Shown here one piece after another: positions 8,683-18,684 of a stretch of 64,000 bases of DNA. The stretch is from contig NZ_BMOE01000011.1 in the NCBI RefSeq assembly GCF_014646915.1, positions 1 through 64,000 of the forward strand. Direction: 5' to 3'. Position 1 is the stretch's first letter. The number at the start of each line of letters is the position of its first letter. The notes beneath the pieces are model-generated. The model searched no databases. It had not been told where the DNA came from and was given only the letters and a program-made list of their open reading frames with translations. The translations under genes and the position numbers were made by a program. Origin of the DNA: Deinococcus aquiradiocola (GTDB lineage: Bacteria > Deinococcota > Deinococci > Deinococcales > Deinococcaceae).

Positions 8683-10119
8683 TTAATAAGCGCCTTTCCC
8701 GGCAAATACGACACGTACAGTCTGAATTAAAACCACCATATCCAACCAAGGTGTCCAATTGGTCACATAAAAATTATCCATACCCACACGCTCTTCATAA
8801 CTGGTGTCACTTCTACCATTGGCTTGCCAGTATCCTGTCATTCCAGGCCGCACCTGCTTGTACACAGCATAGATATCTCCATATTTTGCAACTTCACCCT
8901 GTACAATAGGTCTCGGACCGACAAGGCTCATACTTCCGAGGACTACATTCGCCAATTGTGGCAATTCATCAAGACTTGTCTTTCTCAAGAAAACCCCGAC
9001 ACGTGTAACGCGAGGATCATTCTTTAGCTTATGTGTAGCCTCGAACTCGATCTTAAGTTCTACATTACTATCAAGGACGCTCTTCAGTTTTTCTTCAGCG
9101 TCTCTATGCATGCTTCGGAACTTGAAGCAGTCGAATGCTTGCCCATTTCTACCTAATCGACGAGCTCGATAGACGGCTGGCCCAGGACTGTCAATCTTGA
9201 TGGCAACTGCAATCAAAAGAAGAATAGGAAGGATAAGCAATCCCCCAACACCGGCACCGATAAGGTCAATTGTGCGCTTCATTGCACGAGACTGGACACT
9301 TCTCAGGTTGTTTCTGACTTCTAAACTTGCGACACTACCGATATTATGAGGTTGCATTGCCTGATTCGGCACACCAAACAGATCTGGAATCACCCAGGTA
9401 TGAGGAAAAACGGCGTATGTTGCGTTTACAATCCTTTGCTGTAACTCAGCACGTGCTCCGGGCATAGAGATAAGTGCCTGTTCAGTTTGAGGTTCAGTCA
9501 ACGCAAGCTCAAGCGGGCCGAGAATGGGAACACCATGAATATCTGCACCGTGCAGTGATGGATTGTCATCATATGCAGCCACGGGATTCAGTCCGTATGA
9601 CGGATGGTTTCTCAGATGACTGATCGCGATCTGAGCCGTCTGCCCGGCTCCAATGATACTGATCGGACGCCCATACCGACCTAAACGAATCAGAAGATAA
9701 CGAACTGCATACCGAACGAATAGAGCCAGGAAGAGAGTGATGGTCCAGTACAGCAGGACACCCACAACGTTAGGCGCGAATTGCTGCACGGCTACTGCTG
9801 CTGCCAGCTGTACGGCCACCACCTGTGCTGTACCCGTCACATGCATTCGAAGTTCAGTCTGAGGAGAACGACCGTAGCCGGGATACAGTCCAGAATATGC
9901 CCGCCACAATATCCACACACACCCCCACACGAGCAGGTTGTACTTCGCACTGTCGAATCCCATCAAATGCTGCACAAGAATGAGCAGAAGAGAGGCGAGC
10001 ATCAGGCTGACAGCATCGCCGACAAGAAGTGCGCCACCCTGAGGGACACTCGTCAGTGTTCCAGCAGCCTTCAGCTCAGTCTGTCTCACTGAAGTCGAGA
10101 GCGGTGTAAGAATTCCCAT
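8683..10119 (-). CDS. Undecaprenyl-phosphate sugar phosphotransferase, WbaP-like
   Basis: The 478-aa enzyme starts polysaccharide assembly by moving a sugar-1-phosphate to undecaprenyl phosphate. Four or five N-terminal membrane helices are followed by a nucleotide-binding-like region ([14 protein letters not shown]) and, from about residue 280, the catalytic domain: [10 protein letters not shown], the SPGP turn, [35 protein letters not shown] and [17 protein letters not shown] 10119 is preferred because GAGG lies 9 bases upstream; a TTG at 10134 overlapping the kinase stop is an alternative. GC content is intermediate between the AT-rich core and the GC-rich flank. Confidence 0.92.
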   Translation of the reverse strand: MGILTPLSTSVRQTELKAAGTLTSVPQGGALLVGDAVSLMLASLLLILVQHLMGFDSAKYNLLVWGCVWILWRAYSGLYPGYGRSPQTELRMHVTGTAQVVAVQLAAAVAVQQFAPNVVGVLLYWTITLFLALFVRYAVRYLLIRLGRYGRPISIIGAGQTAQIAISHLRNHPSYGLNPVAAYDDNPSLHGADIHGVPILGPLELALTEPQTEQALISMPGARAELQQRIVNATYAVFPHTWVIPDLFGVPNQAMQPHNIGSVASLEVRNNLRSVQSRAMKRTIDLIGAGVGGLLILPILLLIAVAIKIDSPGPAVYRARRLGRNGQAFDCFKFRSMHRDAEEKLKSVLDSNVELKIEFEATHKLKNDPRVTRVGVFLRKTSLDELPQLANVVLGSMSLVGPRPIVQGEVAKYGDIYAVYKQVRPGMTGYWQANGRSDTSYEERVGMDNFYVTNWTPWLDMVVLIQTVRVVFAGKGAY

Positions 10120-10130
10120 GAATGTGCGCC

Positions 10131-11834
10131 TCAAGCCTTCCGACTATTGGGTGCGTATCCGTAACTGTAGCCGTACGTCTTGCTGTCCTGACCTGAAGGA
10201 TTGACCTTGTTCAAAATAAAGCCAAGAATACTAACGTTCGCATTTCTGGCCCGGCGCAAGCTCTGTCGGACCGCCTGCAGACTGGTTTTCCCTTCCTCAA
10301 CGACCAGCAGGACATGATCTACATGACGGCCGATAACCAGACCATCAGCAAGTGCCAGAAGCGGCGGACTGTCGATAAGGATGAGGTCGTATCCCTGTCC
10401 CCAACGAGTCAGGTACTCACCGAGCGGAACACGGTTCAGGAGTCCGAGACTGTCGTGCATACCAGGTCCGGCGGGAAGGACATGTACACCCGGTTCGGCC
10501 TCCATAACCTGAACGTTCGTCGGATCCTTGAGGGCGTCCACGAGCGTCCGTGCCCCGTTCTGCCCGGTGAGCTGCACCCAGCTGTGCTCCGTCTCGTACT
10601 TGTCCCACACTTCCTGTTGAGTGCCGCGCCGCATATCGGCATCGATGATCAGGACACGTTGCCCACTGGCAGCCAATCCATCTGCCAGGGTGGCCGTCAG
10701 GCTGCTTTTGCCTTCTCCCGGTGCCGTGGACGAAATCATGATGCGTTGACCAGACTTGTTACCGATTCTGGACAGGATGTTCACGCGAAGGAACCCGATT
10801 GCTTCATACAGGCCCGCGAGTCGTGCTGCACGAACGATGCCGTTAAACACCACCTCACGGCGACGTAACCGTGGAATCATCCCGAGTGTAGGGAATCCGA
10901 AACTGAGAAGATCATCTTCAGTTCGGGCGGTACGGTCTGTGACGGTTCGGAATGCCGCGATGCCAGCACCGAACAACAGTGTCACCAAGGACGCCAGAAT
11001 CGCATTCCGCGTCGGTTTCGGCGCGACACGGTCAAGGGGGACGACGGCAGGCGCGACGAGTTCCAGCGATCCGCTCACGCCTTCCGCCTGGATGCCCGTC
11101 TGGGCGAGGTTACGCTGCAGTGTTGCACGCGAGGAGATGAGTGTCTGGCGCTCCAGATCGCTCTGGCCACCCTCGGCCAGCTGACGGTCCACCTCGCCCA
11201 GCTGTGCACGTAGGCTCCGCTCAGCACGCTGAACACCGCTGAGTGCCCGACCGCGGTCCCAGTTGAGTAGCGCCTGGGCCGTAGTATCTGCGAGAAAAGC
11301 AGCGGCCTCAGGACTGCCCGCACGTGCCGTGGCGGTGTAGACACCGTTGCCGTTGAAATCCAGCTGGTTCTGCAGCCCGACTGTCTGGACGTCACGTCGG
11401 CGAAGCTCCTTCTGTAGCTTTACAGCCAGCTCAGTCCGCAAGTCCACGGGCAGTTCCGGTGCATTCCTGACACGTTGAATGATTTCGCCCAGGACCACCG
11501 GCCCTTGAAGAGCCTCCTGAAGTGCACCTGCCGGGAGTGGAGCGGCCGTAACGACTGTATCGCGCACAGCGCCAATGTTCGTACTGTTCCCGCTGGTCAC
11601 GAGACTGGACGACGCTTCAAACACGTCCGGCTGTGCGCGTGACAGGAGAAACACGAGGACACCCACGGCAACCGTCGTGAGCAGGATCCAGGTCATGTAT
11701 CGCCGTATGCCCTGCCAGAGGGCACCAAGCTCTATCTCATTCTGTTCCTCGTCACCAGCCTGTGGCTGTTGGCGTCGTGGGCGGTCTGTGCCGGACCGAA
11801 GTTCGTCGAAATCTGAGGGAGGGAAATTCGTCAT
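10131..11834 (-). CDS. Polysaccharide co-polymerase fused to bacterial tyrosine kinase (Wzz/BY-kinase)
   Basis: A 567-aa single-chain protein of the Wzc/EpsB type that controls chain length and export. A membrane helix at about 46-66 and another near 280-300 enclose a periplasmic Wzz domain. The cytoplasmic kinase follows, with Walker [11 protein letters not shown] (about 369), Walker A' [10 protein letters not shown] (about 395) and Walker [11 protein letters not shown] (about 483). The C-terminus carries a tyrosine cluster at about residues 554-560 for autophosphorylation. Firmicute homologues are usually split in two genes, so this is the proteobacterial-type fusion. It overlaps manC by ATGA. 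Confidence 0.93.
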   Translation of the reverse strand: MTNFPPSDFDELRSGTDRPRRQQPQAGDEEQNEIELGALWQGIRRYMTWILLTTVAVGVLVFLLSRAQPDVFEASSSLVTSGNSTNIGAVRDTVVTAAPLPAGALQEALQGPVVLGEIIQRVRNAPELPVDLRTELAVKLQKELRRRDVQTVGLQNQLDFNGNGVYTATARAGSPEAAAFLADTTAQALLNWDRGRALSGVQRAERSLRAQLGEVDRQLAEGGQSDLERQTLISSRATLQRNLAQTGIQAEGVSGSLELVAPAVVPLDRVAPKPTRNAILASLVTLLFGAGIAAFRTVTDRTARTEDDLLSFGFPTLGMIPRLRRREVVFNGIVRAARLAGLYEAIGFLRVNILSRIGNKSGQRIMISSTAPGEGKSSLTATLADGLAASGQRVLIIDADMRRGTQQEVWDKYETEHSWVQLTGQNGARTLVDALKDPTNVQVMEAEPGVHVLPAGPGMHDSLGLLNRVPLGEYLTRWGQGYDLILIDSPPLLALADGLVIGRHVDHVLLVVEEGKTSLQAVRQSLRRARNANVSILGFILNKVNPSGQDSKTYGYSYGYAPNSRKA

Positions 11835-12937
11835 GCAAAACGCTCCAGTTCTGGGTTTTCTTTAATTTTCTGAACAAGTTTCTTGATGTCCTGGGTTCTG
11901 TCCTTGTGGACGACCAGGGTGACTTCTGCCGTGCGGACGACGACCACGTCCTCAAGGCCGATGGTGGCGATGAGGTCGTCACCGTCGGTGGTGTACAGGA
12001 TGGCACCGCCCGTGTCGATTCCGACGTGACGGCCGACGGCCACGTTCTCACCGTGACCACGGAGCAGGCGTTCCAGGGCATTCCAGTCACCCAGGTCGTC
12101 CCAGCCGAATTCGGCCGGGATGACGACGACGTTCTCCGCCTTCTCCAGGATCGCGTAATCGATGCTGATTTTTTCCAGGTCGGGGTAGTGGGTGCGGATG
12201 CCGCCACGGGTCGCGACGGCCGCCCGAAGTGCTTTGAGCAGTTCAGGCTGGTAGCGGGCGAACGCTTCCAGGATGGTCCTGACCTTCCAGATGAACATGC
12301 CGCTGTTCCAGCTGAACCGGCCCGTCGCGAGGAATCCGGCGGCTGTTTCCGCGTCGGGCTTCTCAGTGAAGCGGGCGACACGGTAGGCCGGGAAGTCCTG
12401 CTGGCCACCCACCTCTTCACCACGCTCGATGTACCCGTAGGCGATGGACGGGTAGGTCGGAGCGATGCCGAGCGTCACGAGCACGTCGCGCTCCGAGGCG
12501 AGCGCGATGGCGCGGCCGACCACGTCGGCGAACACGTCCGGACGATCGACGCGGTGATCGGAGTGAAAGACGCCCATCAGGCCGTCCGGGTCGAGCTGTT
12601 CGATCTTGAGGGCCGCGTACAGGACGGCGGCCGCCGTATCGCGCGCCACGGGTTCCACGAGCAGGTTCTCGGTCGGCAGGTCCGGCAGGTGCTGCAGGAC
12701 CTGCATCCGGTGATCCACCCCCGTCACGATCATGACGTCCTCGACACTCACACCAGGGAGCGTGGCCAGCCTGTTGACTGTCGCCTGGATGAGACTGAAC
12801 CCACTGTCGTCGAGTGTCAGGAACTGCTTGGGTTTGCTCTTCCGGGAGAGGGGCCAGAAGCGTTCGCCGCTTCCGCCTGCGAGGATTACCGGATAGAACT
12901 GTGGCGCCGTGGAGCCGGACGGTTCGTGTGCACTCAA
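11831..12937 (-). CDS. manC: Mannose-1-phosphate guanylyltransferase
   Basis: This 368-aa enzyme makes GDP-mannose from GTP and mannose-1-phosphate. Visible motifs are [24 protein letters not shown] at residues 17-40, the [12 protein letters not shown] block near 96, FTEKPD near 190, [10 protein letters not shown] near 210 and [12 protein letters not shown] near 282. It lacks the C-terminal isomerase domain of bifunctional ManC/AlgA enzymes; isomerase is supplied by the gene at 17640. The start is TTG 12937, supported by AGAGG 7 bases upstream; an ATG 5 bases earlier is out of frame and stops after two codons. It is the first gene of the polysaccharide operon. Confidence 0.93.
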   Translation of the reverse strand: MSAHEPSGSTAPQFYPVILAGGSGERFWPLSRKSKPKQFLTLDDSGFSLIQATVNRLATLPGVSVEDVMIVTGVDHRMQVLQHLPDLPTENLLVEPVARDTAAAVLYAALKIEQLDPDGLMGVFHSDHRVDRPDVFADVVGRAIALASERDVLVTLGIAPTYPSIAYGYIERGEEVGGQQDFPAYRVARFTEKPDAETAAGFLATGRFSWNSGMFIWKVRTILEAFARYQPELLKALRAAVATRGGIRTHYPDLEKISIDYAILEKAENVVVIPAEFGWDDLGDWNALERLLRGHGENVAVGRHVGIDTGGAILYTTDGDDLIATIGLEDVVVVRTAEVTLVVHKDRTQDIKKLVQKIKENPELERFA

Positions 12938-13122
12938 GTCATTGCCTCTTTTCGTGACTGCGAGCGCTGTTCCAGGATGGGTATCGTGCCATCTGGAGCA
13001 GCGGATGCACGCGTATCACGGTGCGGTGTGTGGAGTCGACTTCAGCGTTACCGGCCTGAACCCCCGGGGTCTTCGGTCCGCGAACTTTCAGACAGCCCCG
13101 TGAGGGCTTGTCCCTGAAACCG
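12938..13122 (-). promoter_or_regulatory. Structured 5' leader of the polysaccharide operon
   Basis: If the promoter at 13129-13157 is right, the operon transcript has about 185 untranslated bases before manC. Its first part folds into a long imperfect hairpin: TTTCAG (13085-13090) pairs with CTGAAA (13113-13118) and an inner GCCC/GGGC stem. No known riboswitch class was recognised. The length and early hairpin fit attenuation or processive antitermination of a long operon, which is inference. Confidence 0.35.
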
Positions 13123-13128
13123 TCCATT

Positions 13129-13157
13129 ACATTACCCCGAAATGCGTGCGGTGTCAC
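13129..13157 (-). promoter_or_regulatory. Candidate promoter of the polysaccharide operon
   Basis: On the minus strand a GTGACA -35 box (13152-13157, five of six matches to TTGACA) is followed after 17 bases by TAATGT (13129-13134, three of six to TATAAT). The spacing is ideal but the -10 is weak. An alternative TGTAAT three bases further on would give a 20-base spacer. Confidence 0.4.
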
Positions 13158-13224
13158 AACTTTTTCTCTCGTCTGCGCCTCATCGAACGATCAGATTGGG
13201 GGGCAGACGGCCTCCCTCCGGGCG

Positions 13225-14634
13225 TCAGGTCCGGATGAGCGAGGTGGCCGTCGAGAGAATCCGTTCCTGCTCCTCCTGTGACTGGGCTTCCACGTACACG
13301 CGGACGACCGGTTCCGTGCCGGAGAAGCGGAACATCGCGAACGCGTCGCCTTCGAGGAGGAGTTTGACGCCGTCCCTGGCGTTGACGTCGAGCACGCGGC
13401 GTCCGGCGAGTTCAGTCAGGGCACTCACCTGGGCACTGAGGGCCTCGCGGGTCTGTCCGGGCTGCAGGTGCAGGTCGTTGCGGCCGTAGAAGTGCCGGAA
13501 TCCGGTGAGTGTCTCGATGTCGGCGAACAGCTGCGGGAGCGAGCGTCCACTCGTGGCGACCGCTTCGAGCAGCAGCAGGCCGTTGAAGATCCCGTCACGT
13601 TCGGGGATGTGTCCGCGTGACGCGAGACCGCCGGACTCCTCGCCGCCCATCAGCACCGCGAGGCTGGGGTCCTGCTCGCCTTCCAGGAAGGCGTCCGTGA
13701 TGTACTTGAAGCCGACCGGCGTTTCCAGCAGTTCGAGGCCAAGCACCGCGCACAGCCGGTCGATGATGCCGCTGCCGGACACGGTCTTCACGACCCGGCC
13801 GCGCAGGCCCTTGTCGTGGAGGTGTTTGAGGAGCACGGCGAAGATCTGGTGGCTGTTGAAGAAGAGGCCGCCGGCCGTGACGGCCCCCACGCGGTCCGCG
13901 TCGCCGTCCGTCACGATCGCGAAGGTCTCCCCGGCCTCGTGCTGCAGTCTCGTCATGGTCACCGCGAGGTTCTGCGGGATCGGTTCCGGGTTGACGCCGT
14001 AGAACATGGGGGTCGGCTCGCCCCGGATGGCCTCGAAGGTCGCGGGAATCCCCGCGCGCGTCAGGTACGCTTCGATCCATCCGGCGCCCGCGCCGCCCAT
14101 CGCGTCGTGGAATACGCGCCCGCGGTACTGCCGCAGGGTGGGCAGGTCCAGCAGGGCGTCGAGGGCCGCGAAGTACGGTTCGCGCACGTCGAGGGTCCCC
14201 GTGTGGCCGGGCGTTTCAGGAGCCGGGCCGCTCTGGGCCTGCAGGGCGTGTTCCACCTCGGTCACGATGGCAGGCGTGGCACTCCCGCCATAGGGGCCCT
14301 TGAGCTTGTACCCGCTGTACGGGGGCGGGTTGTGGCTCGCGGTGATCATCACGCCGCCCGCCGCGCCCAGGTGCCGGACCGCGAAGGACAGGGCGGGCGT
14401 GGGAATGAAGTCCTGCGCGAGGTGGACGTTCAGCCCGGCGGCCGCCATGGTGTCGGCGGCGACGCGCGCGAAGCCTTCGCCCTGGAACCGGGTGTCGTGT
14501 CCGATCACGACGTCCGTCCCGCCCTGCGCGCGCAGGTACCGTGCGTGCGCGCCCGCCACGCGGGCCACGTTGTCGTAGGTGAAGTCCTGAGCGATGATGT
14601 CACGCCAGCCGTCCGTTCCGAATTTGATGGGCAT
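13225..14634 (-). CDS. Phosphoglucomutase / phosphomannomutase (alpha-D-phosphohexomutase)
   Basis: The 469-aa enzyme interconverts hexose 6- and 1-phosphates, feeding the nucleotide-sugar genes on both sides. It has the start [11 protein letters not shown], the phosphoserine loop [13 protein letters not shown] near residue 100, the metal loop [10 protein letters not shown] near 240, the substrate loop MGGEESGG near 320 and the phosphate-binding [12 protein letters not shown] near the end. GEESGG is more common in glucomutases. ATG 14634 is chosen because GGAGAA stands 4-9 bases before it and the downstream residues match the family start. It is divergent from the nucleotidyltransferase at 14833 and separated from manC by 287 bases. 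Confidence 0.93.
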   Translation of the reverse strand: MPIKFGTDGWRDIIAQDFTYDNVARVAGAHARYLRAQGGTDVVIGHDTRFQGEGFARVAADTMAAAGLNVHLAQDFIPTPALSFAVRHLGAAGGVMITASHNPPPYSGYKLKGPYGGSATPAIVTEVEHALQAQSGPAPETPGHTGTLDVREPYFAALDALLDLPTLRQYRGRVFHDAMGGAGAGWIEAYLTRAGIPATFEAIRGEPTPMFYGVNPEPIPQNLAVTMTRLQHEAGETFAIVTDGDADRVGAVTAGGLFFNSHQIFAVLLKHLHDKGLRGRVVKTVSGSGIIDRLCAVLGLELLETPVGFKYITDAFLEGEQDPSLAVLMGGEESGGLASRGHIPERDGIFNGLLLLEAVATSGRSLPQLFADIETLTGFRHFYGRNDLHLQPGQTREALSAQVSALTELAGRRVLDVNARDGVKLLLEGDAFAMFRFSGTEPVVRVYVEAQSQEEQERILSTATSLIRT

Positions 14635-14818
14635 AGAGTTCTCCTTTTCTCCTAAGTTGACTGGACGCATGTCCGGAGTGCCGCTGGATAACGTCCGGCG
14701 TCGGGGGCTGTAGGCTCCCCTGGTCGTGCAGTCCTGAACATACCGCACGGCACCGAAACGCCAGGACGCGCGTGCGTCTCCCTCGAGGACTCTAAAGTCC
14801 CCGTCATGTCCGCTCCTC

Positions 14819-14824
14819 TACAAT
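14819..14824 (+). promoter_or_regulatory. -10 box TACAAT of the long-form nucleotidyltransferase gene
   Basis: TACAAT ends 8 bases before ATG 14833, the leaderless or near-leaderless spacing repeated throughout this window. It lies downstream of an in-frame ATG at 14806, so that earlier ATG is unlikely to be the start. No good -35 is visible. Confidence 0.6.
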
Positions 14825-14832
14825 CGGTCCAG

Positions 14833-15891
14833 ATGAAAGCGATCATTCCTGCCGCTGGTTTCGGAACCCGGATGCGGCCCCTGACCTTTACGCGGCCCAA
14901 GCCCGTCCTGAACGTGGCGGGGAAACCCATCATCGTGCATGCCATCGAGACGCTGCAGGCGGCGGGCATCACGGAAATCGGCATCGTGGTGTCGGATGTG
15001 ACGCGTCCGGCGGTACAGCAGGCGACGGAGGACCTGCCGGGCGTCACGCTGGAGTTCCTGGAGCAGTCGGAGATGCTGGGCCTGGGGCACGCGGTCCTGA
15101 TGGGGCGCGAGTGGGTGGGCGAGGACGACGTGTGCGTGTACCTGGGCGACAACCTCTTCCAGAACGGTGTGGGGGCGTACGTGGACCTGTTCGTGCGGGA
15201 GCGGCCGTCGGCGGTGATCGGGCTGGTGGAGGTGGAGAACCCCAGGGCCTTCGGCGTGGCGGAGCTGGACGGGCAGAGGATCGTGCGACTGGTGGAGAAG
15301 CCGCAGAACCCGCCGTCGAATCTGGCGGTGGCGGGCGTGTACTGCTTCTCGAGCCGGATCTTCGATCAGCTGGCGTCGCTGAAGCCGTCGGCGCGTGGGG
15401 AGTACGAGATCACGGACGCGATTCAGGGCCTGATCGACGACGGGCAGACGGTGCTGGGGCAGACGGTGGAGGGCTGGTGGAAGGACACGGGGCAGCCGCG
15501 TGACCTGATCGAGGCGAATCATCTGCTGCTGGAGCGGCTGGAAGACGCGCGTCTGGGGACGGTGGAGGACTCGCGCCTGACCGGTCCGGTGGCGCTGGCG
15601 GCGACGGCGCGCGTCACGAACTGCAAGATCGTGGGGCCTGCCATGATCGGTGAGGGTGTGGTGATCGAGAACGCGTATATCGGGCCGTTCACGAGCATCG
15701 GTGCGGGCAGCGTGATCCGGAACTCGGAGGTGGAGCACAGCGTGATCGAGCAGGAGTGCGTGATCGAGGACGTGGAGACGCGCCTGCAGGACTGCCTGAT
15801 CGGGTTGCGGGCCGTGGTGCGGGGCGGGCGGCGCATTCCGAAGACGTTGAAGCTGACGCTGTCGGACGCGAGCATCGTCGAGCTGACCTGA
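14833..15891 (+). CDS. Sugar-1-phosphate nucleotidyltransferase, long form with C-terminal beta-helix
   Basis: A 352-aa protein of the long RmlA (StrD/archaeal) type. The catalytic domain has [24 protein letters not shown] at its start, [10 protein letters not shown] near 100, EKPQNPPS near 155 and WWKDTGQP near 215. From about residue 240 hexapeptide repeats form a left-handed beta-helix, as in enzymes that use glucose-1-phosphate with dTTP or UTP. Start 14833 is set by the -10 box 8 bases upstream. It lies alone and divergent from the phosphohexomutase, so it probably serves general sugar-nucleotide supply. Nucleotide preference cannot be read from sequence. Confidence 0.9.
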   Translation: MKAIIPAAGFGTRMRPLTFTRPKPVLNVAGKPIIVHAIETLQAAGITEIGIVVSDVTRPAVQQATEDLPGVTLEFLEQSEMLGLGHAVLMGREWVGEDDVCVYLGDNLFQNGVGAYVDLFVRERPSAVIGLVEVENPRAFGVAELDGQRIVRLVEKPQNPPSNLAVAGVYCFSSRIFDQLASLKPSARGEYEITDAIQGLIDDGQTVLGQTVEGWWKDTGQPRDLIEANHLLLERLEDARLGTVEDSRLTGPVALAATARVTNCKIVGPAMIGEGVVIENAYIGPFTSIGAGSVIRNSEVEHSVIEQECVIEDVETRLQDCLIGLRAVVRGGRRIPKTLKLTLSDASIVELT

Positions 15892-15983
15892 GTGTGGTAG
15901 GCGGGTGTGGTCGCCGGCTGACTGGACCTTGAAAATCCATTCCCGCTGACATTATCTGAGTGTGGTTTTGTTAACCTGTGGGC

Positions 15984-16229
15984 ATGTCGAATCCCTATGC
16001 CGAGTGGTTTGAACAGCTGCGGGCGGAGTACGGCGAGCAGCTGCGCCAGATGCCGCTGCCCGAGGGCCTGCCGGAGCACCTGCACGCGCTGGTGCTCGCG
16101 CAGGACGAGGACGCCATCACCCTGATGCTGAAACTCGCGTGGCAGTTCGGCGCGCAGGCGGGCTTCGCGGCCGGGCAGAGTCAGGACCGCACCCCCACCC
16201 CCCCTCGCCGCAGCACCGTTCAGGCCTGA
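15984..16229 (+). CDS. Small conserved-looking hypothetical protein
   Basis: An 81-aa acidic, soluble protein starting MSNPYAEWFEQLRAEYGEQL. It has an amphipathic N-terminal helix, an Asp/Glu-rich middle (AQDEDAITLMLKLAWQFG) and a basic, Pro/Thr-rich tail. There is no signal peptide, membrane helix or known motif. Coding status is supported by a TAACCT -10 box (15972-15977) exactly 6 bases before ATG 15984 and by a hairpin after the stop. A GTG at 15978 would add two residues. Function is not recognised. Confidence 0.65.
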   Translation: MSNPYAEWFEQLRAEYGEQLRQMPLPEGLPEHLHALVLAQDEDAITLMLKLAWQFGAQAGFAAGQSQDRTPTPPRRSTVQA

Positions 16230-16248
16230 CCCACCCCACATCCACACA

Positions 16249-16276
16249 CGCCCCGGCGCCTTCACGGCCCGGGGCG
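16249..16276 (+). terminator. GC-rich hairpin after the small gene
   Basis: CGCCCCGG (16249-16256) pairs with CCGGGGCG (16269-16276) around a 12-base loop, followed by TTAAGCTT rather than a U-run. It probably ends transcription of the 81-aa gene. The -10 box TAAGCT (16278-16283) of the next gene begins just after it. Confidence 0.5.
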
Positions 16277-16297
16277 TTAAGCTTGGGTGTGGCCTCC

Positions 16298-17578
16298 ATG
16301 CGGCAGCACGAGATCAAGGACCCCATTCACGGCTTCGTGCGCCTCTCGCAGCCGGAACGCCTGCTGCTCGACAGCGCGCCCGTGCAGCGCCTGAGGCACA
16401 TTCACCAGCTGGCGTACAGCGGTCACGTGTATCCCGGCGCGACGCACCGGCGCTTCGAGCACTCGCTGGGCGTGATGCACCTCGCGGGGCTCGCCTTCGA
16501 CGCCCTGCTGCGCAACGCGGAACGCTGGGCGGGTGCGGCGGCGCTGCCGTCCGGCCTGGACCTCCCGTACTGGCGGCGGGTGCTGCGGGCGGCGGCGCTG
16601 CTGCACGACGTGGGGCACCTGCCGTTCAGTCACGCGGCGGAGGACCTGCTGCCGGACGGGCAGTCGCACGAGGACCTGAGCGGTCGCCTGATCGTGTCGG
16701 CGTTTCTGGACGCGCCGCTCGCGGCCCTGGAGGTCGATCCGCACGACGTGGCGCTCGTCGCGGTCGGCGCGCACGGGGGGGCGGGGCGGGAACCGGAGGC
16801 CGAGGCGGGCTGGCTGGCGGCCCTGTCGAGCCTGGTGACGGGCGACGCGTTCGGCGCGGACCGCATCGATTACCTGCTGCGGGACGCGTACCACAGCGGC
16901 GCGGTGCTCGGCACCTTCGACGCGGCGCGGCTGGTGGACCGGCTGGTGCTGCTGCGCGGCCCGGCGGGCCTGGAAGTGGGCCTGCACGGCGGGGCGCTGC
17001 AGGCGGCCGAGGCGCTCCTCACGACGCGCGACGCGCTGTACGAGGGGCTGTACTTTCACCCGGTGCGGCGCATCTACGATCATCACCTAGGGATGTTCCT
17101 GCGCGACGCGCTCGGCACGCCGCTCCTCCCGCAGGGCGAGGCGGGCGGCTTCTCCGGGCGACTGGAGCGTCACCTGGCGCTCACGGACAACGAGGTGTTC
17201 GCCGCGATCCGGCTCGCGAACCTGGACCCGGGCCTGCCGGGGCACCGCTGGGCACGGCGGCTGGAGCGGCGGGAGCATTACCGGCTGCTGTACCGTTCGC
17301 GGCAGCAGCCGGGCGCGCCGCTCGCGCGGCAGATCGCGGTCGCGGCGCGCGAGCGGTTCGGTCCGGCGCAGGTGGTGTACGACCCGGTCGAGCGGCGGCC
17401 CGGACGGCTGGACTTCCCGCTGCTGGGCCGCGGCGGGGTGGAGTCCGCCCAGGCGTCGTCGAGGCTGCTGCGGGACCTGCCGCCCGTGAGTGCCGAGTAC
17501 GTGTTCATCGCGCCGGAAGTGCGGGACGAGGCGCGGCTGTGGCTGCGGGACGAACTGCGGGACGCCGGGACCCGCTGA
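16298..17578 (+). CDS. HD-domain phosphohydrolase (dNTPase-like)
   Basis: The 426-aa protein belongs to the HD superfamily near SAMHD1/dGTPase-like enzymes. Visible are MRQHEIKDPIHGFVRLS at the start, VQRLRHIHQLAYSGHVYPGATHRRFEHSLGVMHLA with the first His and Arg residues, and the HD pair in LLHDVGHLPFSHAAED, with later SSLVTGDAFGADRIDYLLRDAYHSG. It probably hydrolyses (d)NTPs using a divalent metal in the cytosol; substrate is inference. ATG 16298 is used; GTG 16289, 5 bases after a TAAGCT -10 box, is a real alternative adding three residues. It converges on the isomerase gene. Confidence 0.85.
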   Translation: MRQHEIKDPIHGFVRLSQPERLLLDSAPVQRLRHIHQLAYSGHVYPGATHRRFEHSLGVMHLAGLAFDALLRNAERWAGAAALPSGLDLPYWRRVLRAAALLHDVGHLPFSHAAEDLLPDGQSHEDLSGRLIVSAFLDAPLAALEVDPHDVALVAVGAHGGAGREPEAEAGWLAALSSLVTGDAFGADRIDYLLRDAYHSGAVLGTFDAARLVDRLVLLRGPAGLEVGLHGGALQAAEALLTTRDALYEGLYFHPVRRIYDHHLGMFLRDALGTPLLPQGEAGGFSGRLERHLALTDNEVFAAIRLANLDPGLPGHRWARRLERREHYRLLYRSRQQPGAPLARQIAVAARERFGPAQVVYDPVERRPGRLDFPLLGRGGVESAQASSRLLRDLPPVSAEYVFIAPEVRDEARLWLRDELRDAGTR

Positions 17579-17595
17579 GCGGTGCGGCGGTCCGT

Positions 17596-17637
17596 CGGGG
17601 GTCAGGCCGGTCGTGCGCCGACCCCGACCATCCGTCA
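17596..17637. terminator. Shared terminator between convergent genes
   Basis: CGGGGGTC (17596-17603) pairs with GACCCCGA (17630-17637) with one bulge around a large inner loop. It lies between the HD gene stop (17578) and the isomerase stop (17640), so it could serve both strands. No U-run is present. Confidence 0.45.
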
Positions 17638-17639
17638 CG

Positions 17640-18590
17640 TCATTCGGGCAGGGTGGAGATCAGGACGCGCGTGTCGCCGGTCGCGGTGAGCGTGAAGGTG
17701 CCGGCCGCGCCGGTCACGAGGGCCGTGGCGTACTGCGGCAGCGTGAGGCGCTCGTCGCCGCTCACGAGGTCCGCCTCTCCTTCGGTGACGGTCACGATCT
17801 GCACGCTCTGCCCGGCCGTGTCGTCCGTGTAGGCGTGACCGGCCATGAGGCGCAGGCCGGTCAGCTCGAAGTACGCGCTGCTCGTGAGGGTGCCCTGGCC
17901 GTGCGTGACGCTGGCGGGGCGCAGGTCGCCGCGCAGGGCGGGGTCGGTCACGGCGACGGATTCCTCCAGGTGCAGGGCGCGGCCGGCGCTGGCGGGGCGG
18001 TCCCAGTCGTACACGCGGTATGTGGTGTCGCTGCTCTGCTGCACCTCGTACAGCAGCAGGCCCGGCCCGAGGGCGTGCAGTGTCCCGGCGGGAATGAAGA
18101 CGGTGTCGCCCGCCTCGACCCGGTGGCGTTCGGCGACGTCGAGGACCGAGCCGCTGCGGATGGAGTGCGCCAGCGCGTCGCGGGTGGTGCCGTCCTGCAC
18201 GCCCGCGAGGATCTCGGCGTCCGGCGCGGCGCGCAGCATGTGCCACGCCTCGGTCTTGCCGCGCTCGCCGGGGCCGACCATGCTCTCCGCCTGCCGGTCG
18301 TTCGGGTGCACCTGGACGCTCAGCCAGTCGGCGCAGTCGAGCAGCTTGATGAGGAGCGGGAAACCGCCCTGCGCCGCGCCGCGCGTGCCGAGCAGCGCCG
18401 CGCGGTCCTCGCGCAGCAGGTCGTCCACCGTGAGGCCCGCGCGCGGTCCGGCCGTGACGACGCTCTCGCCGTACGCGATCCACGCTTCCCCGATCGGCAT
18501 GCCGCTGGAGGAGGGGTGCAGGAGTTCACCGCCCCAGACGCGTTCGCGGAACTGGGGCGTGAGGGGCAGCAGTCTGGGAAGGGTCGGCAT
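17640..18590 (-). CDS. manA: Mannose-6-phosphate isomerase, class I
   Basis: This 316-aa cupin metalloenzyme converts fructose-6-phosphate and mannose-6-phosphate, the entry to GDP-mannose made by ManC at 11831. It shows the class I pattern of short Bacillus-type enzymes: WGGELLHP, GEAWIAYGES, KLLDCADWLSVQVHPND (zinc ligands), GKTEAWHML and VFIPAGTLHALGPGLLLYEVQQSSDTTYRVYDW. ATG 18590 lies 6 bases after a TACCAT -10 box (complement of 18597-18602), so the message is probably leaderless; longer readings start before the promoter. It is divergent from trkH. Confidence 0.92.
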   Translation of the reverse strand: MPTLPRLLPLTPQFRERVWGGELLHPSSSGMPIGEAWIAYGESVVTAGPRAGLTVDDLLREDRAALLGTRGAAQGGFPLLIKLLDCADWLSVQVHPNDRQAESMVGPGERGKTEAWHMLRAAPDAEILAGVQDGTTRDALAHSIRSGSVLDVAERHRVEAGDTVFIPAGTLHALGPGLLLYEVQQSSDTTYRVYDWDRPASAGRALHLEESVAVTDPALRGDLRPASVTHGQGTLTSSAYFELTGLRLMAGHAYTDDTAGQSVQIVTVTEGEADLVSGDERLTLPQYATALVTGAAGTFTLTATGDTRVLISTLPE

Positions 18591-18666
18591 GCCTTCATGG
18601 TAGCGAGCGCGTGCCGCCGCGTGCAGGGGGCGGGAAGGTGGGTCGTCCGGGCCGGGCCGCGGCTGG

Positions 18667-18672
18667 TACAAT
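18667..18672 (+). promoter_or_regulatory. -10 box TACAAT of trkH
   Basis: TACAAT ends 12 bases before ATG 18685, giving a transcript with a leader of only a few bases. It shares a 95-base divergent region with the manA promoter. Confidence 0.5.
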
Positions 18673-18684
18673 GCCCCGTCAGTC

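Noticed and set aside
12939..13157. A 72-codon reading covering the polysaccharide operon leader, as a leader peptide
   Set aside because: Its start lies upstream of the predicted transcription start, it has no SD, and its sequence is not ordered.
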